Below, in pieces: positions 12,368-24,100 of a stretch of 64,000 nt of DNA; the stretch's first letter is position 1; the number at the start of each line of letters is the position of its first letter. The notes under the pieces were generated by a model. It saw nothing but the letters and a program-made list of their open reading frames with translations. It ran no database searches and was not told where the DNA came from. The translations under genes were made by a program, and so were the position numbers. The DNA is taken from contig NC_088809.1 of assembly GCF_011386835.1 (NCBI RefSeq), positions 2,365,001 through 2,429,000 on the forward strand. Reading direction: 5' to 3'. Source of the DNA: Chrysemys picta bellii (taxonomy: Eukaryota > Chordata > Testudines > Emydidae).

Positions 12368-15000
12368 CAGTAACAAGAACATTGAATCTGCACATCAGTG
12401 CACGAGTTCACATTTCCAAACAGCCAAGCAAGTGGGTACGAGTCTGGGACCAGTGGGAACATCCCAGTGGCGGTGGAAGATCAGGGGAGGGTACAAGATG
12501 AAGTGCCCCCCCAAGTCCAGAACTCCGTTTTCAGCTGTCTCCAGAGCAGGTGCTGCAGGGCCCCTGCGAGGGAGCCTGCCTGGCTGTGAATTCTGGAGCA
12601 AGAACAGTTCCTACAAACCAATGCACGGAAGTCACAGTTGTAGGGAAAAACCAAACCCAAAAGGCACCGGCACGTGGGTCAGAGCCGAGCAAGGATCTAG
12701 GTGTGCGTGGGCTGAGCTCTAGCCTCTGGCCCAGCACCAGCCTCCCAGCATGTGTGTGTGTGGGGGGACCTCTGCCAGCTGCGAGGGGTTAACCCTCGGC
12801 CCCCTTCCTGTCTCCTGCACCAGGCAGGATCCTGCAGGTCTTCCTTCGGGAAAAGGATGTGGCATTCTGTTGAGCTGGGTCACTCACCATAGGGGGAAGC
12901 GACATGCACCCCACTCCCAGACAGGCTGTGCACCGCAAGGAAGCTGAAATGACAGGCTGGGGGCATTGTTACTGCCCCTGGGCATGTGCATGGGGGGGGG
13001 AGGGGGGGAGGAGGTCAGGCTCTAGACAAGCGTGTACCGGTTTAAAACCCACGTCCTGATCTCGGCTGTCGTCTGGAGGGAAGCCTGAGGTGTGCCAGGA
13101 GCAACACGGAGCTAAATCCCACCCTGCGGAAATGAAGCAGGGAACCAGACCCAGGACTGACCTCGGCATTCGGATGTGCACTTGGAATAGGCCACGACTG
13201 AGCAGAAGGGGATTTTTTTACACATTTTCTTGAGCGGCTCAAAGAAAACTACGTACGCATCAATGAGTGCAACAGACCAGTTCACGTTTCACGCACGCGC
13301 ACACACGATCCGGGAGGACCGAACACCATGGCACCCTCCGTGCAAGGCTCGCACGGCAGGCAACTGACAGTACAGCCGGAGCTCAGGGGCAGAGATATTG
13401 TCCAGGAGTCAGGGGCACAATGTAAACAACGTATCCTCCAAGAGCTTTGCAAGAGATCAGCAGAAGGGCGGCTTTGTACAGAAATCCCTTCATGGTTCTT
13501 TAAACATTTGTCACAAGCCCCCTCAGCGGCGGAGGGGACTGGGCATGCTGCTGCGTCCTCTCAGCCAGGACAGCACCTGCTCTGCCTCGACCTGCGTCAG
13601 TTCCCAGACTGATCACCTGGGGCATCTTGGCCAAGCCACGCTGTAACCACGACAGGCTCCCAGATCCCACCCTCCAGCCATAAGCCAGCAGCGGGCGGAG
13701 AAGCCACTGCTCACTCAGGCATGCCAGAGCCGGGCTGGGCTAGAGCAATGGGTGAGCGGATTCTGGGCTAGCGTCCCGGTGCTGCAAACAGGCCCACGGC
13801 TTCATGTGGTCCAGCCAGAATAGCCGTGCCACGCTCGAGCCATGGGTGCCCAGCACCCCCACAGAACACAGGGAAGGGGCAGGCGCCAGCTCTGTGAAGA
13901 AGCAGAGTCCTGCGGCAAGATTCCTGAGCCCCTACTTCTCTTCAATCCCCCTTTCTGTCCTCCCACGGGGACTCTTCCTGCAAGCCAACTGTGGGTTTGT
14001 CGGCAGGCCGTGTGCCCGTGCTGGCTAAGGCAGCTCTGTACGTTTGCACTCCACAAAGCCCAGTGCTGGATGGCAAACAAGGCACTTCCATTGTCCTCCT
14101 CACAGAGCAGCCCCAGCCCCTTCCCAGTGCTCCATGGCCTGCCTGGGCCAGTGTTTCAGCCACGGCCCCTCGCAAGTTCTGGGCTCCTCAGGACAGTCAC
14201 TGCTGCTACGTGATGAACTCTGGCGCTCAGAACCGGCCCCGCTGGACGTTGCTACAGCCGCGAGTCCTGGCAGGACCCAACTGGGCTCTGCTCTCAGTGA
14301 CTGCGCAGCACTGTCTGAGTCGGGCATTGCCCATTTCACCTCACCCTCAAAACCGGTGTGCGCACAGCACCGTCGATCCTGTAACGCCGCCCTGGTCAGG
14401 GCTCAGCCCCATTGCAACAAGCAGCTGCTAAGAACGCCAGGGGGTTTGCTAGTTACTTTGGTTCTGGCAGGATGCGTAGCCAGCGCGGTTAACAAAATGC
14501 CAGGCCCCACCAACAGCCCCCTGGTGGCCCAGCACCAGCACTGCAGGACGGCGAGTCGGTGCTCAAACGAGCTGGAATTCGCTAGAGGGGACATTTGTGA
14601 AAGGTGCTGCAGTGCACCACTGGAAACCAGCCGCCAAGGGCCAGCTGAGCCCTGCCCTGTGCTCACTCTTGAGCAAAACCGGCTGAACCTCAGAGAGGCT
14701 CTGAAATACCATCCCGCCATTCTGCAGTGGAAGAGGGGAACGTCCTGCAACAGGGGCTCTCGCAAGACTTAAGGAGGATGGAGACATTTGGCAGAAGCAG
14801 GTAACGGGTTCTCACTTGCTGGGAGGGAAGACAGCTTACAAAGGGAAACCCACTCAAGCGTTCGGGCAGAGGCCAATGAACACCACTCAATTGGAGTCGG
14901 GGGGGGGGGGGGGGTGTTTGTTTTCCAGTTTACAGAATGCAGTCTTGTCCTTTCAAGAAAACAATGTAAGAAATAACAAAAGTTATCTAGATAAATACTG

Positions 15001-15008
15001 TATGTACA
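15001..15008 (-). promoter_or_regulatory. Candidate Pumilio response element in SSH2 3' UTR
   Basis: The transcript strand reads UGUACAUA, an exact match to the UGUANAUA consensus bound by PUM1/PUM2. It is in the 3' UTR about 1.1 kb after the stop codon. One 8-mer can occur by chance, so function is inferred. Confidence 0.4.
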
Positions 15009-15730
15009 CAACTGAGGGGGGAAGGGAACTTCCAGACAAATCATCGCTCCAGGTTAAGTGTTAAGGTGAGAGCCGAGCGAGGGGAAACATGTAACAATTA
15101 CATCAGCCTTCGGGTCTGAGAGCCAGCTGAGTGTGTACGTGAGTGTGAGGAGAATCACTCGGGCAGCACTAGAAAAAACAGCTCTGGGTGAGGGAGAGAA
15201 AGGTGAACAGATGATATGGCCATTAACTCAGAAGGCCCACAGCAGTATTCAAGTAACGAAAGGGTTAAAACCCTATAGAATTGTTTGTTTTAAAAGAACA
15301 CACGTCAGTTTTTCCCCCAATTGCTGCTGTTAAAACGGGTTCTTTTAGATTATGAAATTCAAATGAATTTGGCAGCCCCAGGTTCGGAGCAGAGGAGAGG
15401 CTGGTTCTGGGAGGGGTTGCTGTTTGAAGTTTCTAACCCCATTGGTCATGACACTTTATGCATTGGGGGGGGAGGAGGGAAGTCACATTGGAGCCACTCC
15501 CTGGAAACAAACCATGCAACTTTGGGCAAGTTTGCATTCCAAAGTTGGAGCCACAGCGAGAGACTGAAAAGTGCAGCCCAGCCATCAGCTGCCTTTGGGC
15601 TACAGGCACAAGCCAACCCGACGGGTTTGCACTGAGGCAGTTTCAGAAGCCATTTGTCACTGTTGTGGAGTTCCAGTTAGCTCGAAGTGGATCAAAAAAA
15701 AGCCACGAACAAATCTTGGCACAACCTTCA

Positions 15731-15738
15731 TATTTACA
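15731..15738 (-). promoter_or_regulatory. Second candidate Pumilio response element in SSH2 3' UTR
   Basis: The transcript strand reads UGUAAAUA, the form most often selected by Pumilio proteins, about 400 bases after the stop codon. With the site at 15001 it makes two exact matches in 3.8 kb. Confidence 0.4.
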
Positions 15739-16142
15739 CCAGCTGCCACTCCGGTAAGTGCCCCAGCTAGCACCAATTTGTGTGTGTGTGTCTTCAAGTT
15801 ATTTGTGCCTTGGTTCCAATCTAACCTAACCCTCACGATTTCACCACACAGAGATGAGCCAACTGCCAACAGCAATGGTCACTTATGAAAGGTGTTCTTT
15901 GAAAACAAAGAATATTTGAGGTTATTTGAGTTAAAAATAATTAAAAAAATAACAAAACGGTCTTGCAGTCAGCGTCCCACACAAAATACAACCCAAACCT
16001 ACATGCGCCAGGAACAGTAAAATGACAAAATATATAAAATTAACGAATAAAGTGCATGTTCCTTACATATTACACCTGCCCCTTGTATGAACACAACAAC
16101 ATGGGTTTTGTTTAAAAAGAAGTCACAGCTGAGGGCTCAGGA

Positions 16143-18182
16143 TCACATGGTATTATAGAACGGATTGCTTGTCCGCTTTTTGTCATTAGCCTTTTTTAGT
16201 CTCCTCAGAGGGTGAGTTCTACCGTGTTGATGTCTAGGTGCTCCAGCCAGGCTTGGAGCCAGGAGCCAAGAGTCTAGTACCTGCGTCTGTAGCAGCGGAA
16301 GACCCTCTTCCAAGCTAGTCAATCTAGGATCTGCGCTGGGACACACACTCTGCGGAGCTGAGCAGAACTCTTTGGCATACTGCACGGGTGGCCTCTCCAC
16401 CGGCTGGCTCTGGGCAATGCACTCAGTTGTTTTAAGCTGCTCTACAAAATGCTTGGTGGGTTTTGGATCCTGGCAAATAAGGGGAGAGGAGGCACAAGGC
16501 TTTTCAGGTGGGCCTTCCAAGCCGTGCTCTGCCAATGCCCCACGCTTTCCTTGACCAGTCCTCGGGGAGGCGGGCAGCAAGTCAGGACAGGTCAGGCTGG
16601 CATGGGAAGAGGCCGACTCCCTCTTGGTTAAGTCATCTTGAGAGAGTTCCAGGCAGCCCAGCTTGGCTAAGGATGCCGAGCGTTTCATCTGGGACGGCGT
16701 GGTAAGCCCAGCTTGCCGGACCCGGGCCTCAAGTTCCTTCGCACGCTGCTTCACTGAGCTGGGAGTCTCACTCAGGTCTTTGATGCTGGGGCTGTTGGAG
16801 CTGTGGGGGAGGCCGCAGGGGAGGAAAGAGACATCCATGGCTTCAGTGCTGTCACTGATGAAATGCAAGTCCTCGTTGCTCAGTTCCATCAAGGCACTGT
16901 CACCCGCCCCGCACAGGACATGCCCGTTCCTTGAGAGGCTGCTCGGTGCCACTGGCTCATCGTCCGTGCTTGTGCTGTGCTCCGTAACGCCCTCCAGATG
17001 AACGATGCGTTGGTGCCAAAGGTCATCCAGGCCCTCTGAAGGCGAGCGCGTCACCTGGCCAACGAACGAAGAGGTATCGAGGTTAATCAGTGCCGCACCG
17101 TACTCTTCCTCGGGGCTGCCCAGGGTGAAGGTGGCCCGCCCGATCTCCTTGTGCTCTAGTACCAAAGGGTTACGCAAAGGCAGAGCGTCTGGATGTACAG
17201 GTGCCGTCTCCGCGCACACCGAAGGGTTCAGGTTTTCATCTACTGGAAGCAACACGGCAGTGTTCTCCAGCGTGGCCTGCTCACAGCTACTGTCATGCTC
17301 ATGGAGGTCAGGTGGCGTGCCCATGGGGGTGTACTCGATAATTTCTATCCTCTTGGGGAGGTGACAGGGCAGGGCTGGCTCCCCAGAGCCATCCAACGAC
17401 ACCACCGTCCCGAGCACTTCCTGCTCAGCACCAGGCTCTGTCAGCGGCGACTCCTGAGCCGGCTGCACAAGGGAAGGGGCGAGTGGTGGGGACAGCTGCG
17501 GGTCAGCCGGCAGTTCAGGGCCATGAGGCAATGCACCCTCGGCTGCTGGGCTCTTTGCCCTAGCCTTGTCGCTCTCATTCTCTCTACGGGCGGGATCCAG
17601 CTCCCGCGACGGTTCCTCAGTCCTTCCCTTTGGCACGAGCTCGGCAGCTGCAGAATCAGTCTTGGAATTCTTGCGAGTAGGTAGCAGGCACGTGGGGGGA
17701 ACGTGCTGGTGCTCTTGTTCCTGTCTCAAGCGTTCCTCAAATTCCAAGGTGGCACGTTTAACAGATCCCGGACACCACTTCGACCCAGGGTTCAGACCCT
17801 GAACTCGAGGCTCCTGCTGGCCTTCTGCGGAATCGCTTTCTTCCACATCTGACACGCAGGTAGATGGTTGGAAGGTGGGAGCACCTTCCTGGTCTGGTTT
17901 TGGAAAGTCTTTTGCCGTTTCCTGCTGTGCAATGCAAGCTCCTTCGCTCTGCTCAGCCTTCCCAGGTTTATTTTCAGATGCCCAGACCACCTCTACAGAC
18001 AACTCATGGACTGTATTCCTCTTCGGTGCTTGGGCATGGTTGGCTGAGCCCTCCATCTTCTGCTGGCACGGTCCTACGCCCTGGTTGATGGATTCAATTT
18101 CAGTTATGATTTCTTTCACAGAGATTGCATTTTCCGAGTGGGATCTTGTGAGAGGGCCCAGGGTGCTCAGTTCAGAGATGTC
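16143..18182 (-). CDS. SSH2: SSH2 last coding exon M, C-terminal tail and stop (residues about 730-1408)
   Basis: A 2040-bp terminal exon that opens [20 protein letters not shown] and stops at 16143-16145 (TGA). Conserved islands include [51 protein letters not shown] and [12 protein letters not shown]. The last 28 residues are basic and run [20 protein letters not shown] to FYNTM. The RSAS motif resembles the Ser sites in slingshots that basophilic kinases phosphorylate to create 14-3-3 binding; this role is inferred here. The acceptor is tttgcag. An in-frame Met just upstream lies in the intron and is not a start. Confidence 0.97.
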   Translation of the reverse strand, partial: DISELSTLGPLTRSHSENAISVKEIITEIESINQGVGPCQQKMEGSANHAQAPKRNTVHELSVEVVWASENKPGKAEQSEGACIAQQETAKDFPKPDQEGAPTFQPSTCVSDVEESDSAEGQQEPRVQGLNPGSKWCPGSVKRATLEFEERLRQEQEHQHVPPTCLLPTRKNSKTDSAAAELVPKGRTEEPSRELDPARRENESDKARAKSPAAEGALPHGPELPADPQLSPPLAPSLVQPAQESPLTEPGAEQEVLGTVVSLDGSGEPALPCHLPKRIEIIEYTPMGTPPDLHEHDSSCEQATLENTAVLLPVDENLNPSVCAETAPVHPDALPLRNPLVLEHKEIGRATFTLGSPEEEYGAALINLDTSSFVGQVTRSPSEGLDDLWHQRIVHLEGVTEHSTSTDDEPVAPSSLSRNGHVLCGAGDSALMELSNEDLHFISDSTEAMDVSFLPCGLPHSSNSPSIKDLSETPSSVKQRAKELEARVRQAGLTTPSQMKRSASLAKLGCLELSQDDLTKRESASSHASLTCPDLLPASPRTGQGKRGALAEHGLEGPPEKPCASSPLICQDPKPTKHFVEQLKTTECIAQSQPVERPPVQYAKEFCSAPQSVCPSADPRLTSLEEGLPLLQTQVLDSWLLAPSLAGAPRHQHGRTHPLRRLKKANDKKRTSNPFYNTM

Positions 18183-21100
18183 CTGCAAACACAGAGAGAC
18201 TTATTACAAAGTGCACAGCAGCCTTGCTGACAAAACACCTGCAGTCAGACAGCCTGAACTGCAACGAACACACATACAAGAGAAAGAAAAAGGCCCCGGT
18301 GCTAATGCAGCGTAATGGGTGCCAGGATCTCACTCCAAGCAGGCAGACTGGGATGCTCAGTACTGGAGCAGTTCCACAGGTGCTCTGGTCTCAAAACGTT
18401 CCAACCACTGGCCTAAGGCATTTAGATGCCAGGAGATTTAGGCACCCAACTTCCATGTGCTTCTTACTTAACATGCATTCGAAGGCAAAATTTAGATCAT
18501 TTGAAAAGAAAATAAGAATAAGAGCGAGAGTTCTCACCCTGTACAGAAGAGGAACGAAAAGGACTATGGATCACTTTAAATCCAACAACCAGGCCGGATC
18601 CGAACGCTAAAGGCCCTTGTTGGAGTCTAAACGTTCCACAATTTCCACTGGAGAGTAGCTCGGGATGCTAGAGCAGAGACAGGGCCACTAGTAAGTACGC
18701 TGTCAATTGTGCCTTGGGGGTACTGGACTAAAATATTAGGTAGGACCAAACAGGCTTGGCCCAAGATGGAAAGGAGGCAACCAGTGCTGTACTAACCAGA
18801 AGAGAAAACTATTCAAGTAAAACAGTTTCCCAGGAAAAAGCAGGTCTGGGATTAACCAAGATGACAGTCAGAACTGCCAGCCTGGTCTGACTGGAGAGAG
18901 AACTAGGGCTGATTCCCAGCACCCTCTTTCACTTGGCCCAGCAGAGAAAGGAGGCAGGAATTCCGAATATTGGGAGTTAAACTATGTCAACCACATGTCT
19001 CCTGGGGTGCACCACTGAACGTCACGTTTATCACACTCGGATATCTGACAAGGGACAAATTCAACGGCCATTAGTAGCGACTCTCCAAGTGAAAGGTGAA
19101 AACATAAAATCAGCCTTTCAGCTACTTCGGTTAGAGAGTCTAGATCCCATTCAACAATTTACATATAAAAAGCATCCTCTTGGACATAACCCCCTTGAGC
19201 TCTCCAAGGACACGGGTTACCGTTCTGCTGGCAAGCTGCAGTCCGAGTCGTGAATGGAGAACTGTCTGCAGCACTTACTACATTTAAAAAATCCTCAGTG
19301 GAAGATAGAAAGTCGAATAAAACCTACAACTCAACCAGCGAGCGCGCTCTGGGAGAAGCAGCCAGCACGCCACTGCTGATCAGCCATAGCCCACTAAGAT
19401 ACGAGATGTTTAGGTCTAAAGGGCTCTAGCTTCCTTTTTCATTCTGCATGGCATTCAGACTCTAGACAACTGCCAATCAAAGGGCACCTAACTGCAGTGT
19501 CCTGTTCCCACCTGTGTCCTTGCCCCTTGAACAGATGCACTGCCCAGCAGACATTACGTTTATATTTTTGGGGTGGGGGTTCATTACTCATGAAAACGAA
19601 CCACCGATAGCATTAGTCACCCAATCCTGACCTGCAGCTCCCCCCACTTGTATTCCAGTGCTGGGCTCCCCACACACAGCTCTGCCAACGCCTTTCAGGC
19701 CTGACCTGCTGCTCCCCTGCCTCCCGGCTATGCCAAGGCTTGAGAACCCTTCACACAGCTCTGCCGGTGCACCTCAGTCCTGATCCGCAGCCCCTCTTCA
19801 GTTCTGTTCCAAGTTTGGGGTTCACTGCCTGTAGCTCTGCCCAGGCTCCTCAATGCTGACCCCTCCCCGCTTTGCTACCCAACAATCACTCCCACTGATC
19901 TACCGCCGTCCCTCCATCCCGACCTGCTACCCCGGGCCTGGAGCTTTCCACCCGAGAACGTCGCCCATTTGGTCAGGCTGTTTGGTGGTGTTTATGCTGG
20001 GGACAAATAACTGCACTAGATGTGATTCCCAGGCTAGGGGCACGTGCTCGGGTAGCTGTACTACCACCACCTCGTTGCTCTCCTTATGCAAAGCTTTACA
20101 TCTAAGAGTTTATCACATTAACTGGAAGACCAGAATGTTGCCATCTTTCCACTGCATTAACCATACAGCAAGAGACTCCTACAGCCATCAGAAACATTCC
20201 AACAGCAGTTCACAGGAAAGCAGCAAGCCATTGGTACCTTTGGTTGTTCCTCATCTGTGGAAGACTCTTCTGGTGCTGCAGGGGAGTTGCCTGCAGAGTT
20301 ATTTCTCTGGGTATTGACAGCAGTCTCTGCTGGCAGCACCTCCAGCACAGACATCTTGGAGACCCCGTTCCTTCCGCTTCCCTGCTCGTCCATCTTGGAG
20401 TGAGAACAGGCGTGAGACCGGCTCTCTTGGGACAGCTCCTCAAACTTCTCTAGGGCACTGAGGAAATCAATCCTGTCTGTGGTTTCAGGCTGGGAACTGA
20501 GCTGTGGGCTTGGGGAATTCTGATCAGGTGACCTGGGAAGGTCTTTTAAACAAGCCGTGAATTCCTCCATGGGTACCAAATGCACGTTCAGGTCAGTTTT
20601 AAGGGCATCTGTCTCTAGATCATCCACGGTCAAATCAGGGAACGCTGTGGCCATCTCCAAAGGCTCTTCAAGTTGCATCAAGGCCTCAGAAGAATGGCAA
20701 TTATCCAGGGGAAATTCTGACTCATCCAAGCAGCACCCTGCCGGACACCCATTGATGTTGTTCAGGTTCAGTTCGTCCTCTATTTGTTCGGCGCGGAAGT
20801 CTCTGGCTGTGAACTCCAAACGGATCCTCCTCTCTTTGGCACCCAGCTCCTCGATCACGTCCGTGTCCTGCTGGAGCAGACGGTCCACGTGCGGCCCCAC
20901 TGAGAAGACGGGAGACGCAGGCTGGTGGTTGTCGTTTGCCGTGGGCTCGGAGAGCTGCTCTGCGGAAGTGGTGATCTCCTTTTTGTTCAGCTCCATCCCG
21001 GGTTTGCAGATGGGCTGGTGGTGCTCCGAGAGGTCGCTGTCCGAGTGCGACCGCCACAGCTTGTTATGCCGCTGTTTGCTGCGGGAGAAGGGAAACATTT

Positions 21101-24100
21101 TAGTCACTGTCAGACACCACCTGCGGCTCTCACGTGCTTAAAATACAACCCTGGGCCAAACCCAGGCTGGCATAAGTGGGGGGGGAGGGGGGGGCGCTTC
21201 CATGGTAGCCCGTGGGCCAGATTCAGCGGCAACCACCAGTCCCTTCCATTAAACGTGGTCAGAAAATGAATCCACCTGGGCCTAAGTGGCCAAGTTGGTG
21301 CCACCGGCACCGCTCTAGCATGGCGGGCAAGCAGCTTGTATGCCACGGGGGCAGGGGACAACATTACAGTAGGAAAACCAACCAATAGGAAGGGGTAATA
21401 CAAAGCAGGCCTCTGCCCTCTGCACTTTCTGCTCCCAGGGGCAAGCTCCGCCCTGCGGGGAGTGGGTACAATTGCAATGGGCCCCAGAACACCCCTCTGT
21501 GTAAACAAGCATGGGGGTGTAAGTCGTTTACACGCACGAACCCCCAGTGGTTTGTACTGGCCCCAGGGAATTCTGCTCAACTTGGTCCCTTATCCGATGC
21601 AGACAATGGACGTGTTGGAAGGGGAGAACACGCTGCAGGGCGACAGCCGAGGGGACGCTCAGCGGGGTAGATGGGGGGCCCCGGAACAAAAGGATGCCTG
21701 AATCCCCCCCTAGGGCTCCAGCACCCGTGGGGCAGGCTCTGGTAAATGACTGAGCTTTGGAAACCAGAGCGGGGTGGGGGCTGGGGACATCCTGCATGGT
21801 TACAGGAGGCCAAAAATAGCATCTTGTTTGCAGGACAGAGGCCCAGGACAGCCACCCCCCTCGCTGCTGGAAAACATCCTCGGGAGGGTCCCAGCAGTCA
21901 CACGCTCGAGCTAACGGCATCAGCAGCACCTGTTCTGAGAACTGTTGTGTTCGCGGCCCACACAATGGGGCCATTTCTCCGAAGTGGAACCGGACCAATG
22001 AAAACACATGCCCAGCCCAGCCCTGCACTTTAGATTTCCCTTCCTCTGCTTGCTGCACTTTCACCAGCTCCCCCTAGGAGGAGAGCACACACCAGCTCAA
22101 AAGGACGCTGCGGGCAGCCAGCCAAGTCTGTGGATGCCCTTCTGCAATCTCCCCTCTCAGTCGCCTGCGTGCGCGCTGAGATCTGCTGAGCACAGGTACG
22201 CTGCTTAGCTAAGACACCGGCACAAGCCTAACAAGGCTGCACGTTTCTGATGGGGAATGCCCTACGGCTGGGGGTCCTTACAAAATAACCCAGTGCCGAA
22301 TTAGATTGCAGACCCAGCAGTCAGGCACCAAGAGTCGGTGTGTGTGAAATGGGGCAGGACCAGACCTATGAAGGGCCTGTCAGATACATGCACTTGGCTC
22401 CCGCTGGGAACGGACCCTGGAGACGGAGAGTATTTTGTCTGCAAATATCCGTTAATGTAATGACATAAAGCAGCGATTACCGCTCCTGGCAGTCACCACA
22501 TTTTCCTTCGGTTTACGAAGGATGTTGGGATTACAGCATGAGCCGGGACTCGGGAGGGCAGAGCTCCATGGAGGGCTCCCCGCCTGCATGTCCTCGGGCA
22601 CACTGCTTTGTCTCTGTGCCCCCGGTTCTGGAAAATCCTTCTCAGGGACACTGTCTGGTTAAATACAAACGTATTGGGGCCTGGACTGTCTCTCGCTATA
22701 CTCCCGTGTGCAGTCCAACGCGCAGCACAATGTGCCCAGGTTGTGACTGGACCTTGTCTGGACACTACGGGCACACATCGGGCAGAGCTTTCTGGGCGGT
22801 TCATCACACAGTCACCAGAGAGGCGGGGCATGAACTCTGCATGTGTGTTTTATTTTGAAATTCAAGTCACCTGTTTGCAGGAGTGTTTTATCTGCCTCCA
22901 GCAGAGCCTGAGCCCAGGGAACAGCAATAACCAAGCCTGATTTCACCCGGTTAATTTTTAACCTTGGACTTCTCCCATTGAGCAAGGATACAAGGTGCCA
23001 GAAGCAGGTTCAAAGACCACAAACCAAGATTCATTTCTGCAAACCAACAGCCATTTTCTAAGACACCTGGATGAAAGCTTTGGCCGTGCTTCTCCTACAC
23101 AGACGTCTATGCTGCTTGGTCTACTTTGTTCCACAGATGCACCCTAGCGCCCAGCACAGTTTCAGCTGAGAAATCAATGTGTCAACACAGACCTCTGCCT
23201 TCAGAGAGCTGGAGAGGGGATCCTGCCCTCTGGAATAGTAACCACAGCATGTGCATGATTATTGGAGAGACTCGAAGGGGCTCCCCATCTATCTCGGGTA
23301 CTTACACAGCTCCCCTTACCCCAGAATCAGAGTGCCTCTCAATCTTCAGCAGATTCATCCTCAACAGCCCATGAGGCAGGGCACTGCTGTTATCCCCATT
23401 GGACAGATGGGGAAATGGAGGCAGAGACTAAAGTGACTTGCCCAAGGTTACACAAGAAGTCTTTAGCAGAGCAGGGAATTGAACCTGCATCTCTGGAGTC
23501 CCAGGCTAGTGCCCTGGACCGTCCTTCCTTGAGCTGACAGCCCAAAACCAAGCGTAGGCTGTCGGGCTGCCACGCAGCCTGGCTCCCCTTGTCTGGCCGC
23601 CCAGTTCTACTGAAATGTTGGGGGCGGAGGCGAGGGGTTCCCTGTTGAGTCTGCCGTCTCCATTCGGCCGGTAGTTCTAGCGCTCTCAAAGCAAACCCTC
23701 CCTTGCACTGGACACAGCAGTGAGACCTGCACCTTCACATCCCGGGCCCCCGGGGAGACTCGGGCCATTGGCGGGATCGAGGACGAGAGTGCCCTCCAAC
23801 CGGCAGGGATGCGCTGCCAGCGCTCAGAACGGTCGCCCAAGGGGCTGGGGAAAAGGGGGTCTCCAGAATTCCAGGCCATGCTCAGGGTTGAGCAGAGCAA
23901 GTGGGCGCTGGGCGCAGCTGGAGTGAAGGTCTCTCGTTCCCCGACCCGTGTCTCAGGCTGGAGCTGGGCAGAGTGAAGGAGCGCTCTCGGGCCCTGACGT
24001 TCAGTCACTTTCTCCGGTAGCTGTTCCCACGGCCGGCGGCCCCAGGTGGTTTGGTAAAAGGAACGTTCATGCTGCGCAAGGCACAGCACGGCCCTCAGGC

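Larger units (their letters stand above)
12345..16142 (-). other. SSH2: SSH2 3' untranslated region, about 3.8 kb
   Basis: This is the stretch between the SSH2 stop codon and the first good minus-strand AATAAA. No coding homology is seen on either strand. It becomes AT-rich towards the stop codon, and includes a G16 run on the plus strand (14899-14914) and two candidate Pumilio sites. A 3' UTR of this size is in keeping with mammalian SSH2 transcripts. The exact cleavage site is inferred; transcripts ending earlier cannot be excluded. Confidence 0.7.

Noticed and set aside
14044..14772. Open frame of 242 codons antisense to the SSH2 3' UTR
   Set aside because: Cys/Ser/Pro-rich without homology; no promoter or poly(A) signal on that strand nearby.
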